A DNA stretch of 64,000 bases, taken from positions 20,187-84,186 of the forward strand of contig NZ_JAHCMB010000113.1 of NCBI RefSeq assembly GCF_019904155.1, written 5' to 3'. This document shows, in pieces, positions 1 through 7,797 of the stretch. Below the pieces are notes generated by a model. It worked only from the letters and a program-made list of their open reading frames with translations. It searched no databases and was not told where the DNA came from. The stretch comes from Paenibacillus sinensis. Lineage in GTDB: Bacteria; Bacillota; Bacilli; Paenibacillales; Paenibacillaceae. Position numbers and translations under genes: made by a program. Position 1 is the first letter of the stretch. Each line of letters begins with the position of its first letter.

Positions 1-1
1 G

Positions 2-104
2 GGCTTCACAAAACTTGCTTCGTAAGCGTCGGCTAAGTTTTGTTTTGACTAAACTGCTTGATAGGCTTCACAAAACTCGCTTCGTAAGCGTCGGCTAAGT
101 TTTG
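2..104. repeat. Tandem pair of 41-bp hairpin repeats
   Basis: Two near-identical 41-bp units lie at 2-42 and 64-104 and differ at one base. Each has outer arms CAAAACTT / AAGTTTTG and an inner mini-hairpin GCTTCGTAAGC, so each folds as a nested hairpin. They sit just past the 3' end of the kinase gene on the minus strand and could help end transcription, but there is no U-run typical of an intrinsic terminator. A related core (CAAAACTGGCTTCGGAAGC) occurs near 52930 between two genes of the tubulin cluster, suggesting a dispersed intergenic repeat family. Function unknown. Confidence 0.7.
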
Positions 105-124
105 TGTCTATAAGGGCGTCACGT

Positions 125-763
125 CTACTTCGCTTGATTTATGGCAATACCGAGAATGGGTGTCCCGGCTTGTTCCATCAGGGTCTTCACCTTGCGGAGC
201 AGTTCACGCTTGGACTTGCCGTAACGGGCGATGATGATCACGCCGTCCGTCAACGGGGCAAGCACGCGGGCATCGCTGTACGGAACGGCCGGAGGCGCAT
301 CCAGCAGGACCAGATCATGCGTGGCTTTCAGTTCCTCCAGAAGCTCGACCATCACGCTGTTGCCGAGCAGGTCGGGCGGGCTGCCTACCGTATTTCCGGC
401 AGTCACGATGGTGAGATTGGCAAGATTGCCATACACCGCCACCTTGCCCGGCTCCTTCAGTCCGCTCAGACAATCGGCCAGGCCCGGCGAATTCTCGACA
501 CCGAAGACGGTATGCAGAGCAGGCTTCCGAAGATTGCAATCGACAACCGCTACCTTTTTGCCGTCCTGAACGAAAGAAACCGCCAGATTCGCCATAACGG
601 TCGTCTTCCCTTCTCCCGATTCTCCGGATGTGAAGAGAAGAGACTTGCCTCCGTCCTGCAGCAGACCGGACTGCTTAATATAGGTACGAAGGGAGCGGAA
701 GGATTCGGACACATGCGAGTTCGGATTGCTGTCCGCAACCAGAGTATTACTTAATTGCAGCAT
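125..763 (-). CDS. CpsD/CapB-family tyrosine-protein kinase (BY-kinase)
   Basis: A 212-aa cytoplasmic P-loop tyrosine kinase of the bacterial BY family, which works with a Wzz-like membrane activator to control exopolysaccharide chain length and export. Visible motifs: Walker A SGESGEGKTT (about 46-55), Walker A' VVDCNLRKP (73-81) and Walker B LVLLDAPP (151-158). The ATG at 763 has a GGGGAGGG site 6-7 nt upstream. It overlaps the chain-length gene (747-1481) by 17 bp, so the two are translationally coupled. The C-terminus stops at ...INQAK and lacks the tyrosine cluster that BY-kinases usually autophosphorylate. The substrate tyrosines may be elsewhere, or this may be a short-tail variant. 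The rest of the polysaccharide locus would lie left of the window. Confidence 0.9.
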   Translation of the reverse strand: MLQLSNTLVADSNPNSHVSESFRSLRTYIKQSGLLQDGGKSLLFTSGESGEGKTTVMANLAVSFVQDGKKVAVVDCNLRKPALHTVFGVENSPGLADCLSGLKEPGKVAVYGNLANLTIVTAGNTVGSPPDLLGNSVMVELLEELKATHDLVLLDAPPAVPYSDARVLAPLTDGVIIIARYGKSKRELLRKVKTLMEQAGTPILGIAINQAK

Positions 764-1481
764 AAGCGCCCTCCCCTACCGTTGCTTTGGAATCCGTACC
801 AAGATCGCGTTTGCGGATGACGGGAATCGTGCCGATCACCGGAAGACCCAGTTCGTATGCCGCTTCCTTCTCGGAGCGGAGCGTGCCGTTCAAGGTCTCC
901 ATCAGAAGGATGATTCCGAGCGCCGCCATCAGCGATACGACGAAGCTGATTACCATGTTCATCATAAAGCCGCTGCCGATCGGAGCGGGGACATCTTCAG
1001 GGTCCGCCGGAGTCAGGAAAGCGACGTTATCCATATGCATCAGCCCCGGCAGGGTACGAATGAAGGTTTGCGAAACGGCGTTGATGATGTTAGCCGCCTT
1101 CTCGTAATTGGTATCCTGCACGCTGAGGTTGATGATCTGGCTGCCTTCCGTCGATCTGAGAGCCACTTTGGATGCCAATTGATCCCCTGTCAGCTTCAAT
1201 TCCGGATGTGCGGAGGCTACCTTGTTCATGATGGCCGGTGATTTGATGAGTTCCTTGTAACTCATGATCAAGTTCAGACTGTAGGTCAAGTTATTGTTGT
1301 TGTTGCCATCGGGTGACACCGCACCGTTGTTGACCAGCAGCTGACCGGACGCTTCGTAGACCGGAACCACGTAATTCTTGCTGAAATAATAGGTAGTGCC
1401 GCAGGAGATCAGAACGAAGAGTACAATCAGCCATAACCTTTTTTTGATCAGGTTCAGGTAATCCAGCATCGTCTTTTCCAC
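747..1481 (-). CDS. Wzz/CapA-type polysaccharide chain-length regulator
   Basis: A 244-aa inner-membrane protein of the Wzz family (YveK/CpsC-like). It has a first membrane helix at about 16-34, an extracytoplasmic domain, and a second helix at about 168-195. In Firmicutes these proteins activate the separately encoded BY-kinase, here the downstream overlapping gene, and set polymer length. The start is a GTG at 1481 with AGGAGG 6 nt upstream; an ATG four codons later is an alternative but is worse spaced. As first gene of the visible operon it is probably transcribed from a promoter in 1490-1700, which I could not place with confidence. Confidence 0.9.
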   Translation of the reverse strand: MEKTMLDYLNLIKKRLWLIVLFVLISCGTTYYFSKNYVVPVYEASGQLLVNNGAVSPDGNNNNNLTYSLNLIMSYKELIKSPAIMNKVASAHPELKLTGDQLASKVALRSTEGSQIINLSVQDTNYEKAANIINAVSQTFIRTLPGLMHMDNVAFLTPADPEDVPAPIGSGFMMNMVISFVVSLMAALGIILLMETLNGTLRSEKEAAYELGLPVIGTIPVIRKRDLGTDSKATVGEGAYAAIK

Positions 1482-1742
1482 AGCGATCCTCCTTCCGTTG
1501 GATTTTGAAAAATTCTGAAATTTTCATTAACTTAATTTAATTCTATCAATCCTCTCATTTTGAGGCATGGTCCCTGCCATTACTTTCATTTTCACTTTCG
1601 AATAAACGAAATTAATGCTTAAGGGGGAGCTATGGTATACTTTAGTGCCATATCCTCTAGTCCGTATTTCCCGCAACCGCTTTCGTATTAATGCGCGCCA
1701 AATAACCCCACACAGTGAGGCTTTTGGTGTAACCAGACATAC

Positions 1743-1772
1743 AAAAAGGGCATGGACTCTAGGTCCATGCCC
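1743..1772 (-). terminator. Intrinsic terminator after the NarL-type regulator
   Basis: A perfect 10-bp stem GGGCATGGAC / GTCCATGCCC (1748-1757 with 1763-1772) has a 5-nt loop and is followed on the minus strand by TTTTTG. It lies 14 bp past the regulator stop codon and separates the two-component genes from the exopolysaccharide genes. In the rest of the gap (1482-1742) I see only the Wzz ribosome-binding site and AT-rich sequence. Confidence 0.85.
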
Positions 1773-1786
1773 CGGTATTCAGACGA

Positions 1787-2422
1787 TTAGTCAACCGACA
1801 TTTCATATTTCGTCAATCCGACAGCATTCGCGTACAAGGCAGCCTGGGTACGGTCCGCAACCTGCAGCTTCGCCAGAATTTGGCTGACATGCTTCTTGAC
1901 CGTGAACTCGCTGATAAAGAGCCTGGAGGCAATTTCCCGATTGCAGGCACCCTGGCCCAGCTCAATGAGCACTTCCCTCTCTTTTGGCGTCAGCTCATCG
2001 GTAGGACTCTTGCCGCTCATGCGCATCTTATCTTCCATAAGACCGGGATCGTAATATTTCCTTCCCTTATACACCAATTGAATGGCAAACAGCAGTTCCT
2101 CGGGCAGCGCCTCTTTCAGCACATAGCCATCGACGAGCACTTCTTCCGCCTTGAGGAAATCCTCCCGGCTCGCCGAAGAGGTCAGCAGGATGAACTTGCT
2201 GTCAATCCCGCGGCTGCGTGCCATCTTGATTACGTCCAGTCCCGATTCGTCTGCAAGTCTAAGGTCAATCAGCACGAGGTCGGGCCGAGTCTCTTCCAGC
2301 ACACGTATCGCTTCTTCTCCGTTGGTCGCCTCACCCGCGAAGTTCACATCCGGCTGCATCGAAATTACCGAAGCCAATCCTCTTCTTACAAGGGGATGAT
2401 CATCCACAATGACGATATCCAT
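1787..2422 (-). CDS. NarL/LuxR-type response regulator
   Basis: A 211-aa response regulator with an N-terminal receiver domain (acidic pair D7/D8, phospho-acceptor D53 in LVLIDLRL, conserved Lys near 103) and a C-terminal LuxR-type helix-turn-helix (about 143-200, beginning LTPKEREVL). It should bind DNA as a phosphorylated dimer. It lies 25 bp downstream of a HisKA_3 histidine kinase on the same strand, so the two form a cognate pair transcribed kinase first. AAGGAGG precedes the ATG. Adjacency to exopolysaccharide genes suggests, but does not show, control of surface polymer or a DegU/LiaR-like stress response. Confidence 0.92.
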   Translation of the reverse strand: MDIVIVDDHPLVRRGLASVISMQPDVNFAGEATNGEEAIRVLEETRPDLVLIDLRLADESGLDVIKMARSRGIDSKFILLTSSASREDFLKAEEVLVDGYVLKEALPEELLFAIQLVYKGRKYYDPGLMEDKMRMSGKSPTDELTPKEREVLIELGQGACNREIASRLFISEFTVKKHVSQILAKLQVADRTQAALYANAVGLTKYEMSVD

Positions 2423-2447
2423 AATGCAAAAGACCTCCTTATCATCC

Positions 2448-4094
2448 TTATGCGTTCTTTAGTTCAACTACGCCTACCGGAATTGAAATCAGAATCTGGG
2501 TTCCTGCATTCTCGTTACTCGACAATTGGAAGTCACCGCCCAGCGATTGGGTCAAATGCTGCATATTCTTCATCCCGAGTCCCCCGCTGCCCTCTTCGGA
2601 GCGGGTCCACAACAGGTCGGTGTCAAATCCGACGCCATCATCGCGGATCGCAAGCCCTGCCCATCTGGGCTTAAGCGTAAGCTCCACTTCGATTTTTTGG
2701 GCTGCGCCATGCCGTATGGCATTGCCTGTAGCTTCTGAAATAATCCGGAAAAGCGCCTTGTGATAAGTATACGGGAGACTAAAGTCATCGCCCTTCACCT
2801 TAAAGTCGATTTCCACATCATTCAGCCGCGACAAATTTTTCAAGTGAGACCGCACCATGCCGAGCCATGTCGGCCCGCCGCTTTTCTTGGAGCTGAGGCT
2901 GTAAATCGTAATTCGCAGTTCTTTGGCTGCTTTTGTCGCGGAATCATGGATCAGCTCGATCTGTTCCTCAAGCTGCGAAGGGGTCATTTTGCGGAAGGAT
3001 TGCTTGAGAGAGTGTGCCGCATAGACAATGCCGAACAAGCTCTGGGAGACACTGTCATGCATTTCATCGGCGATCCGATTCTGTTCATTCGTTACAATCA
3101 GCCTATTCTCGGCTACACTGAGTTCATGCCTTTCAAGCGTAATCGCGCTCAGTTCGGCCAGGAACATCAGCTGCTGGATGTACCATCTTCTTCCTTCGAG
3201 CCCTTCATGCGCCTCGAGCTTTACGCCGATCATGCCGACAAAGCGGGTGCTCATGCGGACGGGCATCAGAAGCAGATCCCCGAACCCCGGAAGACTTTTG
3301 AACAGCGGCTCCTTCTGGCGCCGCCAATCGGACTCATGTTTCTTCAGCTCTCCGAACAGGTTATTCTCCTCCTCGGAAAGCCAGCCGGTCTGGCGGCTAA
3401 CGGGCGAAGGCTCTCCGGCAGTGCCGGCGAACCAGAATAACGCCTTATTGAGCTTCGTCAGCTTCACGGCATAATCCGTAATGACCTGTCCGATATTCAT
3501 GAAATCATGCTCACTTGAGGTTTCCACGATGTGATAGAGCGATTTGATATGCTCAAGCGTCTCGTCCGTCCGCGCGTTGGCTTCCTCCCGCTGCCGTCTC
3601 AGCTTCGACAACAGCTGCATGAAGGTTACCGTAAGCGCAAGCGCAAGAAACAAATTTCCGTTCTCCAGCAAAACAGAGGCAAACGAATCTCCCGCAGATT
3701 TATAGAAAAAATAGCAACAACCAAAGAAAATTGCAAAATAACCGACCATCAGGGTCCAGCAAAAATAAAAAGAGAGCGAACCCGCTGCAATCAATATGGG
3801 ATTCAGCGAATACAGCTTAAAGGGGCTGTTAAATCCGCCGGTAAAAATCGCCAGAAGCAAGATTATCATCATTTCGATGCTGACGTACAGCATCACGGCA
3901 TGTGGCCTGTAGCGCATGGATCTGTATGTGCTGGTGAACACGAGAGCAAGCAGCACCAGGCCGATTATGATCAGAATTTTATAGACAACTGGAGGACCAT
4001 TGGGCGTCAACAGGAAAATCAGTGAAGTAAGGGACAGTGAAAAATATCTGAAAAAAGTGATCATTCGATCTTCCGCAGTTAACCTGATATTCAT
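2448..4094 (-). CDS. Sensor histidine kinase, NarL-type (HisKA_3)
   Basis: A 548-aa membrane histidine kinase. The N-terminus has several hydrophobic helices (up to about residue 165), then a coiled-coil linker and a GAF-like region. The HisKA_3 dimerisation segment follows, with phospho-acceptor His near residue 346 in DEMHDSVSQ, and then an HATPase domain with a DDGVGFD N-box-type motif. I prefer the ATG at 4094, preceded by GGTGGTGGG, over the ATG at 4172. The upstream ATG has no Shine-Dalgarno sequence, and a good promoter -10 overlaps it. The kinase is paired with the regulator 25 bp downstream. The signal is unknown; the helical sensor points to a membrane or envelope cue. Confidence 0.9.
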   Translation of the reverse strand: MNIRLTAEDRMITFFRYFSLSLTSLIFLLTPNGPPVVYKILIIIGLVLLALVFTSTYRSMRYRPHAVMLYVSIEMMIILLLAIFTGGFNSPFKLYSLNPILIAAGSLSFYFCWTLMVGYFAIFFGCCYFFYKSAGDSFASVLLENGNLFLALALTVTFMQLLSKLRRQREEANARTDETLEHIKSLYHIVETSSEHDFMNIGQVITDYAVKLTKLNKALFWFAGTAGEPSPVSRQTGWLSEEENNLFGELKKHESDWRRQKEPLFKSLPGFGDLLLMPVRMSTRFVGMIGVKLEAHEGLEGRRWYIQQLMFLAELSAITLERHELSVAENRLIVTNEQNRIADEMHDSVSQSLFGIVYAAHSLKQSFRKMTPSQLEEQIELIHDSATKAAKELRITIYSLSSKKSGGPTWLGMVRSHLKNLSRLNDVEIDFKVKGDDFSLPYTYHKALFRIISEATGNAIRHGAAQKIEVELTLKPRWAGLAIRDDGVGFDTDLLWTRSEEGSGGLGMKNMQHLTQSLGGDFQLSSNENAGTQILISIPVGVVELKNA

Positions 4095-4167
4095 CCCACC
4101 ACCCAATTCTCCAAATTTGTGGAAAATGCGAGCATGAAGCCTTCCTGGGAACTGCCTCGTTAAAAGC

Positions 4168-4196
4168 ATCATACAAAAGAAAAATCACAATAACAA
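4168..4196 (-). promoter_or_regulatory. Putative sigma-A promoter of the kinase/regulator pair
   Basis: On the minus strand, TTGTTA (4191-4196) is followed after exactly 17 bp by TATGAT (4168-4173). The predicted start near 4161 leaves a leader of about 67 nt before the preferred ATG at 4094. Confidence 0.5.
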
Positions 4197-4587
4197 GTTA
4201 TCTTTCAGAGTGTGAACGGTTACACGATTAAAAAATCAGCATATTTTTTTTATTTTTCCCTGTTTATTCCGTCTGAAAAAGGGTATTAGGGAAACCTCAA
4301 ATGTCATTAAGTTCCACTACATGTAAAGACTATGTTCTGTTTCTTTCCTTATGGCTGCCAGCTAAATCCGAGTTGCCCGTCAGGCGCGATGCCGCCGCCG
4401 GCATGAATGACTCCCCCCCGTTCCAATTCCCGCTATCTCCAGGTCCGATTTCATCTGCTGAAATTCGGCGCTATTTGGGGGACTGGCCCCTTGTGTATGA
4501 ATGATCCCGCCATTGGACCCGCTGGCCCGGACTACGGATAGGCCATAAGGATTCCGGTAGGCCAAGCTGGTTATGCCGCTATGTATG

Positions 4588-4969
4588 TTATACCCCGGAT
4601 AGCAAGTGGGATAACAGTCCTATTGGACGAGATATGCCAATAGACTGAAAAATATACCTGCGCTCACTCTTTACCATGCTCTTCCCCTTCCCCCTGTTCC
4701 CATGATTCGCGGTAAGCCCCAGCAGTTCATCATACTGGTTCTCCAGCATTTGGCGCTCCTTCTGCTTCGACCTTCTCCCGGCCGCCGGTCCAAACCAAGC
4801 TCTCCCCATCTTCATAGATGCGCCATAGGTCGGAGAGAGAAGCTGCCTGATCCGAGGCAAGCGCCCCTTTCCGCTCCCCTTCCGTCCAGAACAATCCCCC
4901 GGGCCTTCGGACCAGGGTCCGCCCGTCGGGCGTTGCAGCCTTCTGGCCCAGCCGGATATGGATCAGCAT
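4588..4969 (-). pseudogene. Possible frameshifted small gene downstream of histidine kinase
   Basis: Two overlapping minus-strand frames look like one interrupted coding region. The frame from 4969 to 4730 reads MLIHIRLGQKAATPDGRTLV and ends just after GREKVEAEG. The frame covering 4860-4588 continues with KQKERQMLENQYDELLGL. Joined near 4790 they would give a plausible hydrophilic small protein. The frame is open upstream of 4969 for 12 codons with no start (reading GEWYTLGQ), and a GAAGAGGGG site lies near 4990, hinting at a second lesion. It lies about 60 bp after the kinase stop on the same strand. I do not recognise a family, and it may be noncoding. In 4197-4587 I see nothing beyond AT-rich DNA and short unsupported frames. 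Confidence 0.3.
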
Positions 4970-5031
4970 TTGCCCGAGTGTATACCATTCCCCTCTTCGA
5001 TCAGGCTACCGGCCACGGAGCACCGCGGCTT

Positions 5032-6444
5032 TCAGTCTCTCACGGCGGGCAGCTTGATGATGGCTTCGGTTCCCTTCCCTTTGGTGCTCTGGAATTCGAT
5101 GGTCCCCTCCATCGCCTCGATAATACGGAAGGAGACCATAAGCCCAAGGCCTGTTCCTTTGGTCTTGTTGGAGAAATAGGGCTCTCCGAGCCGGGCCAGC
5201 TCGCTGGCGGTCATGCCTTCGCCCTGGTCGCGGATGCTGACAATGACGAAATTCCCGGATTTCCAGGCGACGATGGTCACGAGCCCCCCGTCCTTATGCG
5301 CTTCGATGCCGTTCTTGACCATATTGATAAAAGCCTGTTTGAGCTTGGGTGCGCTGACCTTCACATACAGATCTTCCTCCAGATGCAGTTCAATTCTGCA
5401 GCCCTGTGTCTGGGCCAGCGGAAGAAGGATGCCAGCCACATGCCTGAGCTCGCCGCCGAGGTTCACACGGTCCACCTTATCCATCTCCGGTTTGGCGAAT
5501 GTGAGAAAATCATTGATGATATGCACCGCCCGGTCCAGCTCCGAGATGGCCAGCTGCAAATACTCTTTCTGCTTGCTGTCCGAGCCGTCGCCGATAATTT
5601 GCAGAAACCCCCGGGTAACCTGCAGCGGATTCCGGACCTCATGTGCAACCGAAGCGGCCAGCTCGCTGATGATTTCCATTTTCTCCGAACGCTGAAGATC
5701 GTTATTGAATTTCTCCAGCTCCTTGGAATATTCCACCACCTGCTCGTGAGTCTTCGCGAACCGGCGCCCCAAGATGACGATGAGCGAGATCAAAAAGGCG
5801 ACGAATCCCCATTTCCACCAATACAAGTAATACCGCTCGCCTGACGTATAGAAGATCAGCAGCTCAATCAGCGCCGTCATTGCGAATGCCGCAAAACCCG
5901 AGGTAAAGATAATCGCTTCAACGTTGTGCCTTACGGCATAACGCACCGCAAGCGTCAACAGAAAGACAAATTGAAGCATCATTAATATACCCGTGATATA
6001 GATCGTGAAAATATTATAGATTACGTTCAGTTGGTAGGAGGACAGGATGTTCAGCAGGCTCAGCGATATACAAAAGAGCGAAAATCCGATTTGAAATTTC
6101 CTCAGCTTGGTCACAAGCTTGTGACGGCCCGGGCCGAACAGCTTCTCAAAATAAAAGGTGAAGGACGGAAGCAGGGTAAAGAGCGCCAGATCGAAGAATA
6201 TATCCTTCCATCGTTCCCTCTGGCCGACCAATATCGAGAAGTAAGGGGAGTAATAGATGATCAGCACCCCGGAAGACAGCATAATCAGCATCAGCAGAAA
6301 TCCGCTGGCGAACAGATTTTTCTTCAGAAACATCGCGCAGATGCCCAAAATAACGGCAGCAAAAATCAGCGATCCGCCGATCACAAGATCCATCAGCGCC
6401 TCATTCAAATAATAATTCAGCAACTCGTTGTTGCCGCTCACCAC
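5032..6444 (-). CDS. Seven-helix membrane sensor histidine kinase (orphan)
   Basis: A 470-aa kinase with about seven hydrophobic helices (roughly 20-40, 45-63, 83-98, 115-138, 143-168, 176-199, 209-227). A coiled-coil linker, a HisKA domain (His268 in SVAHEVRNPLQVTRGFLQI) and an HATPase domain (N-box MVKNGIEA, G-boxes RDQGEGM and GTGLGL) follow. The H-box resembles sporulation phosphorelay kinases such as KinB. No response regulator is adjacent, which fits a phosphorelay input kinase, but this is inference. The GTG start at 6444 has GGGGAGG five bases upstream; a second GTG follows directly. Confidence 0.88.
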   Translation of the reverse strand: MVSGNNELLNYYLNEALMDLVIGGSLIFAAVILGICAMFLKKNLFASGFLLMLIMLSSGVLIIYYSPYFSILVGQRERWKDIFFDLALFTLLPSFTFYFEKLFGPGRHKLVTKLRKFQIGFSLFCISLSLLNILSSYQLNVIYNIFTIYITGILMMLQFVFLLTLAVRYAVRHNVEAIIFTSGFAAFAMTALIELLIFYTSGERYYLYWWKWGFVAFLISLIVILGRRFAKTHEQVVEYSKELEKFNNDLQRSEKMEIISELAASVAHEVRNPLQVTRGFLQIIGDGSDSKQKEYLQLAISELDRAVHIINDFLTFAKPEMDKVDRVNLGGELRHVAGILLPLAQTQGCRIELHLEEDLYVKVSAPKLKQAFINMVKNGIEAHKDGGLVTIVAWKSGNFVIVSIRDQGEGMTASELARLGEPYFSNKTKGTGLGLMVSFRIIEAMEGTIEFQSTKGKGTEAIIKLPAVRD

Positions 6445-6665
6445 AAATTCCTCCCCTTGGATCCAGACGGCTTCCGGTACAGGGTATTCCGGTCCTGCCG
6501 ATTAAGAACATCATATTTCAGTATAGGTGCAGGGTCCATTATCCCTTCGACAATGTCGTCTGCTCTCCTCCCGTGGCATAGATCTTCCGGTGCGGTGAAA
6601 GACTACATAGGAATACAGGAACCGGAAGCTGCATGGATTCGCTCAGCTTTGGGAGGGTATACATT

Positions 6666-6690
6666 AAGTATAAGCGTTATCTTTATACTT
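6666..6690. promoter_or_regulatory. Inverted repeat upstream of two small-protein genes
   Basis: Perfect 8-bp arms AAGTATAA / TTATACTT are separated by 9 bp. The right arm contains TATACT, which could be a -10. It ends 25 bp before the start of the 69-aa gene, so it may be an operator or an mRNA leader hairpin. I found no matching -35 at normal spacing. Confidence 0.4.
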
Positions 6691-6714
6691 GAGATACGGA
6701 AGGAGGAGCGCTTG

Positions 6715-6924
6715 ATGAAAAACCCCCGGGTCAAGCACGATGCCGAGGACGAAGACCTCATAACCGAACGCGATATAGATGAAGAATTCGGCCTGTTTCA
6801 GGAGGGGTCCTTTCCGGATGCCCTGCCAGACGATAATCAAATAGAAGCAATACGCCATGCACTGCCTGAAGATGACGGCAGAACGGCGACACCTTATAAT
6901 AAGGAGCTGAATGATAATGGCTAA
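6715..6924 (+). CDS. Small acidic hydrophilic protein (69 aa)
   Basis: The ATG at 6715 follows AGGAGG, giving 69 residues rich in Asp, Glu and Asn with no hydrophobic segment. It begins MKNPRVKHDAEDEDLITERD. I do not recognise a family. The stop overlaps the start region of the next gene, so the two are coupled. Composition suggests a soluble, probably disordered protein. The frame is open far upstream (from 6031) only as an antisense shadow of the histidine kinase; the ribosome-binding site decides the start. Confidence 0.7.
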   Translation: MKNPRVKHDAEDEDLITERDIDEEFGLFQEGSFPDALPDDNQIEAIRHALPEDDGRTATPYNKELNDNG

Positions 6925-7519
6925 CTTCAAAAAAACGGAAGCCGATTTCGAATATGAGCGTTACTCCAAGCTGCGCGGCACCTCGCCGGAACAGGACATT
7001 CCCGCTGACGATATCCGTCTCGTCGGAACGGAGACGGCCCAGAGTCTGAGCGGGGAAGCCACCGGCAGCATGCGGACTCCCATCGAATCGCCCTTTGCCA
7101 GCCATGAGCGGACGGGAAGCGGCGCGCCCGATGAGGTCGGCCTGTTCGCCCCGGAAGACGAGGTTCTCGCGCTGGACCGTGAAATGGCAGAGGATGTCGG
7201 CTTAAGTGCCCCCGCCGCTGTCGGTGCGGCGCCCCCTCATACACTGGGCAGCGGGATTCTGAAAGGGCCTGCCCCCGGAAGAGACGAGCTCCTAAGCTCG
7301 GACACTTCCTTCGCCGCCGCCGCGGCAGGGCTAACCCAGGGAACCCAGGACTATCCTGGCGACGAAGCGGTATATGAGGACGGGACCGGTCCTCTTCAGG
7401 ATGTCCCGGACGCCGAGACAATCGCACCGGGAAGCCCGGTTGACCCTTCCTCCCCGCCGATCGATGTAATGCCGGGTACGGATGTGCTCAACGGATCGAC
7501 AGGCGAGGACAATGAGTAG
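6917..7519 (+). CDS. Acidic low-complexity protein (200 aa)
   Basis: AAGGAG at 6901-6906 serves the ATG at 6917 with 10-nt spacing (an in-frame ATG at 6911 is too close). The product is strongly acidic and rich in Pro, Gly, Ala, Ser and Asp, without membrane segments or recognisable domains, and looks intrinsically disordered. It is translationally coupled to the 69-aa gene upstream and ends before a strong terminator. Coding is supported by the ribosome-binding site, the coupling and the terminator. Function unknown. Confidence 0.7.
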   Translation: MANFKKTEADFEYERYSKLRGTSPEQDIPADDIRLVGTETAQSLSGEATGSMRTPIESPFASHERTGSGAPDEVGLFAPEDEVLALDREMAEDVGLSAPAAVGAAPPHTLGSGILKGPAPGRDELLSSDTSFAAAAAGLTQGTQDYPGDEAVYEDGTGPLQDVPDAETIAPGSPVDPSSPPIDVMPGTDVLNGSTGEDNE

Positions 7520-7582
7520 GACACGTCTCCTTGTTATTCCCGTTATGCTGCAGCGCATAGACATTCCTAAGAACTAGGATTA

Positions 7583-7614
7583 GCCGCCGGATACAGGTCC
7601 GGCGGCCTTTTTTT
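7583..7614 (+). terminator. Intrinsic terminator of the acidic-protein operon
   Basis: A perfect 9-bp stem GCCGCCGGA / TCCGGCGGC with a 6-nt loop is followed by C and seven T residues. It ends the two-gene operon at 6715-7519. Confidence 0.92.
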
Positions 7615-7715
7615 GTCAGTTAATATCTATGAATTTTCGGGGTCATGATACCCAGTAACATCCTATTATTGTAAACCTGTTTAGAGTCTCTGCCAATCCC
7701 GATTCTTCATTTAAT

Positions 7716-7745
7716 TTTACAAAGTTGAACCGGACAGGTTATGAT
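7716..7745 (+). promoter_or_regulatory. Putative promoter of the lipoprotein cyclophilin
   Basis: TTTACA (7716-7721) and TATGAT (7740-7745) are 18 bp apart, each one mismatch from the sigma-A consensus. The predicted start is about 45 nt before the GTG codon. Confidence 0.45.
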
Positions 7746-7797
7746 GACTTCGATAGTACGTTTATAACCAAGGATCTATAAGGAGAGAGATGAACAA

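Noticed and set aside
4702..5844. 380-aa open frame on the plus strand
   Set aside because: Mostly antisense to the seven-helix kinase; Pro/His/Arg-rich with no domain.
6031..6714. N-terminal extension of the 69-aa acidic protein to a 297-aa protein
   Set aside because: The extension is antisense to the kinase gene; AGGAGG directly before the ATG at 6715 sets the real start.
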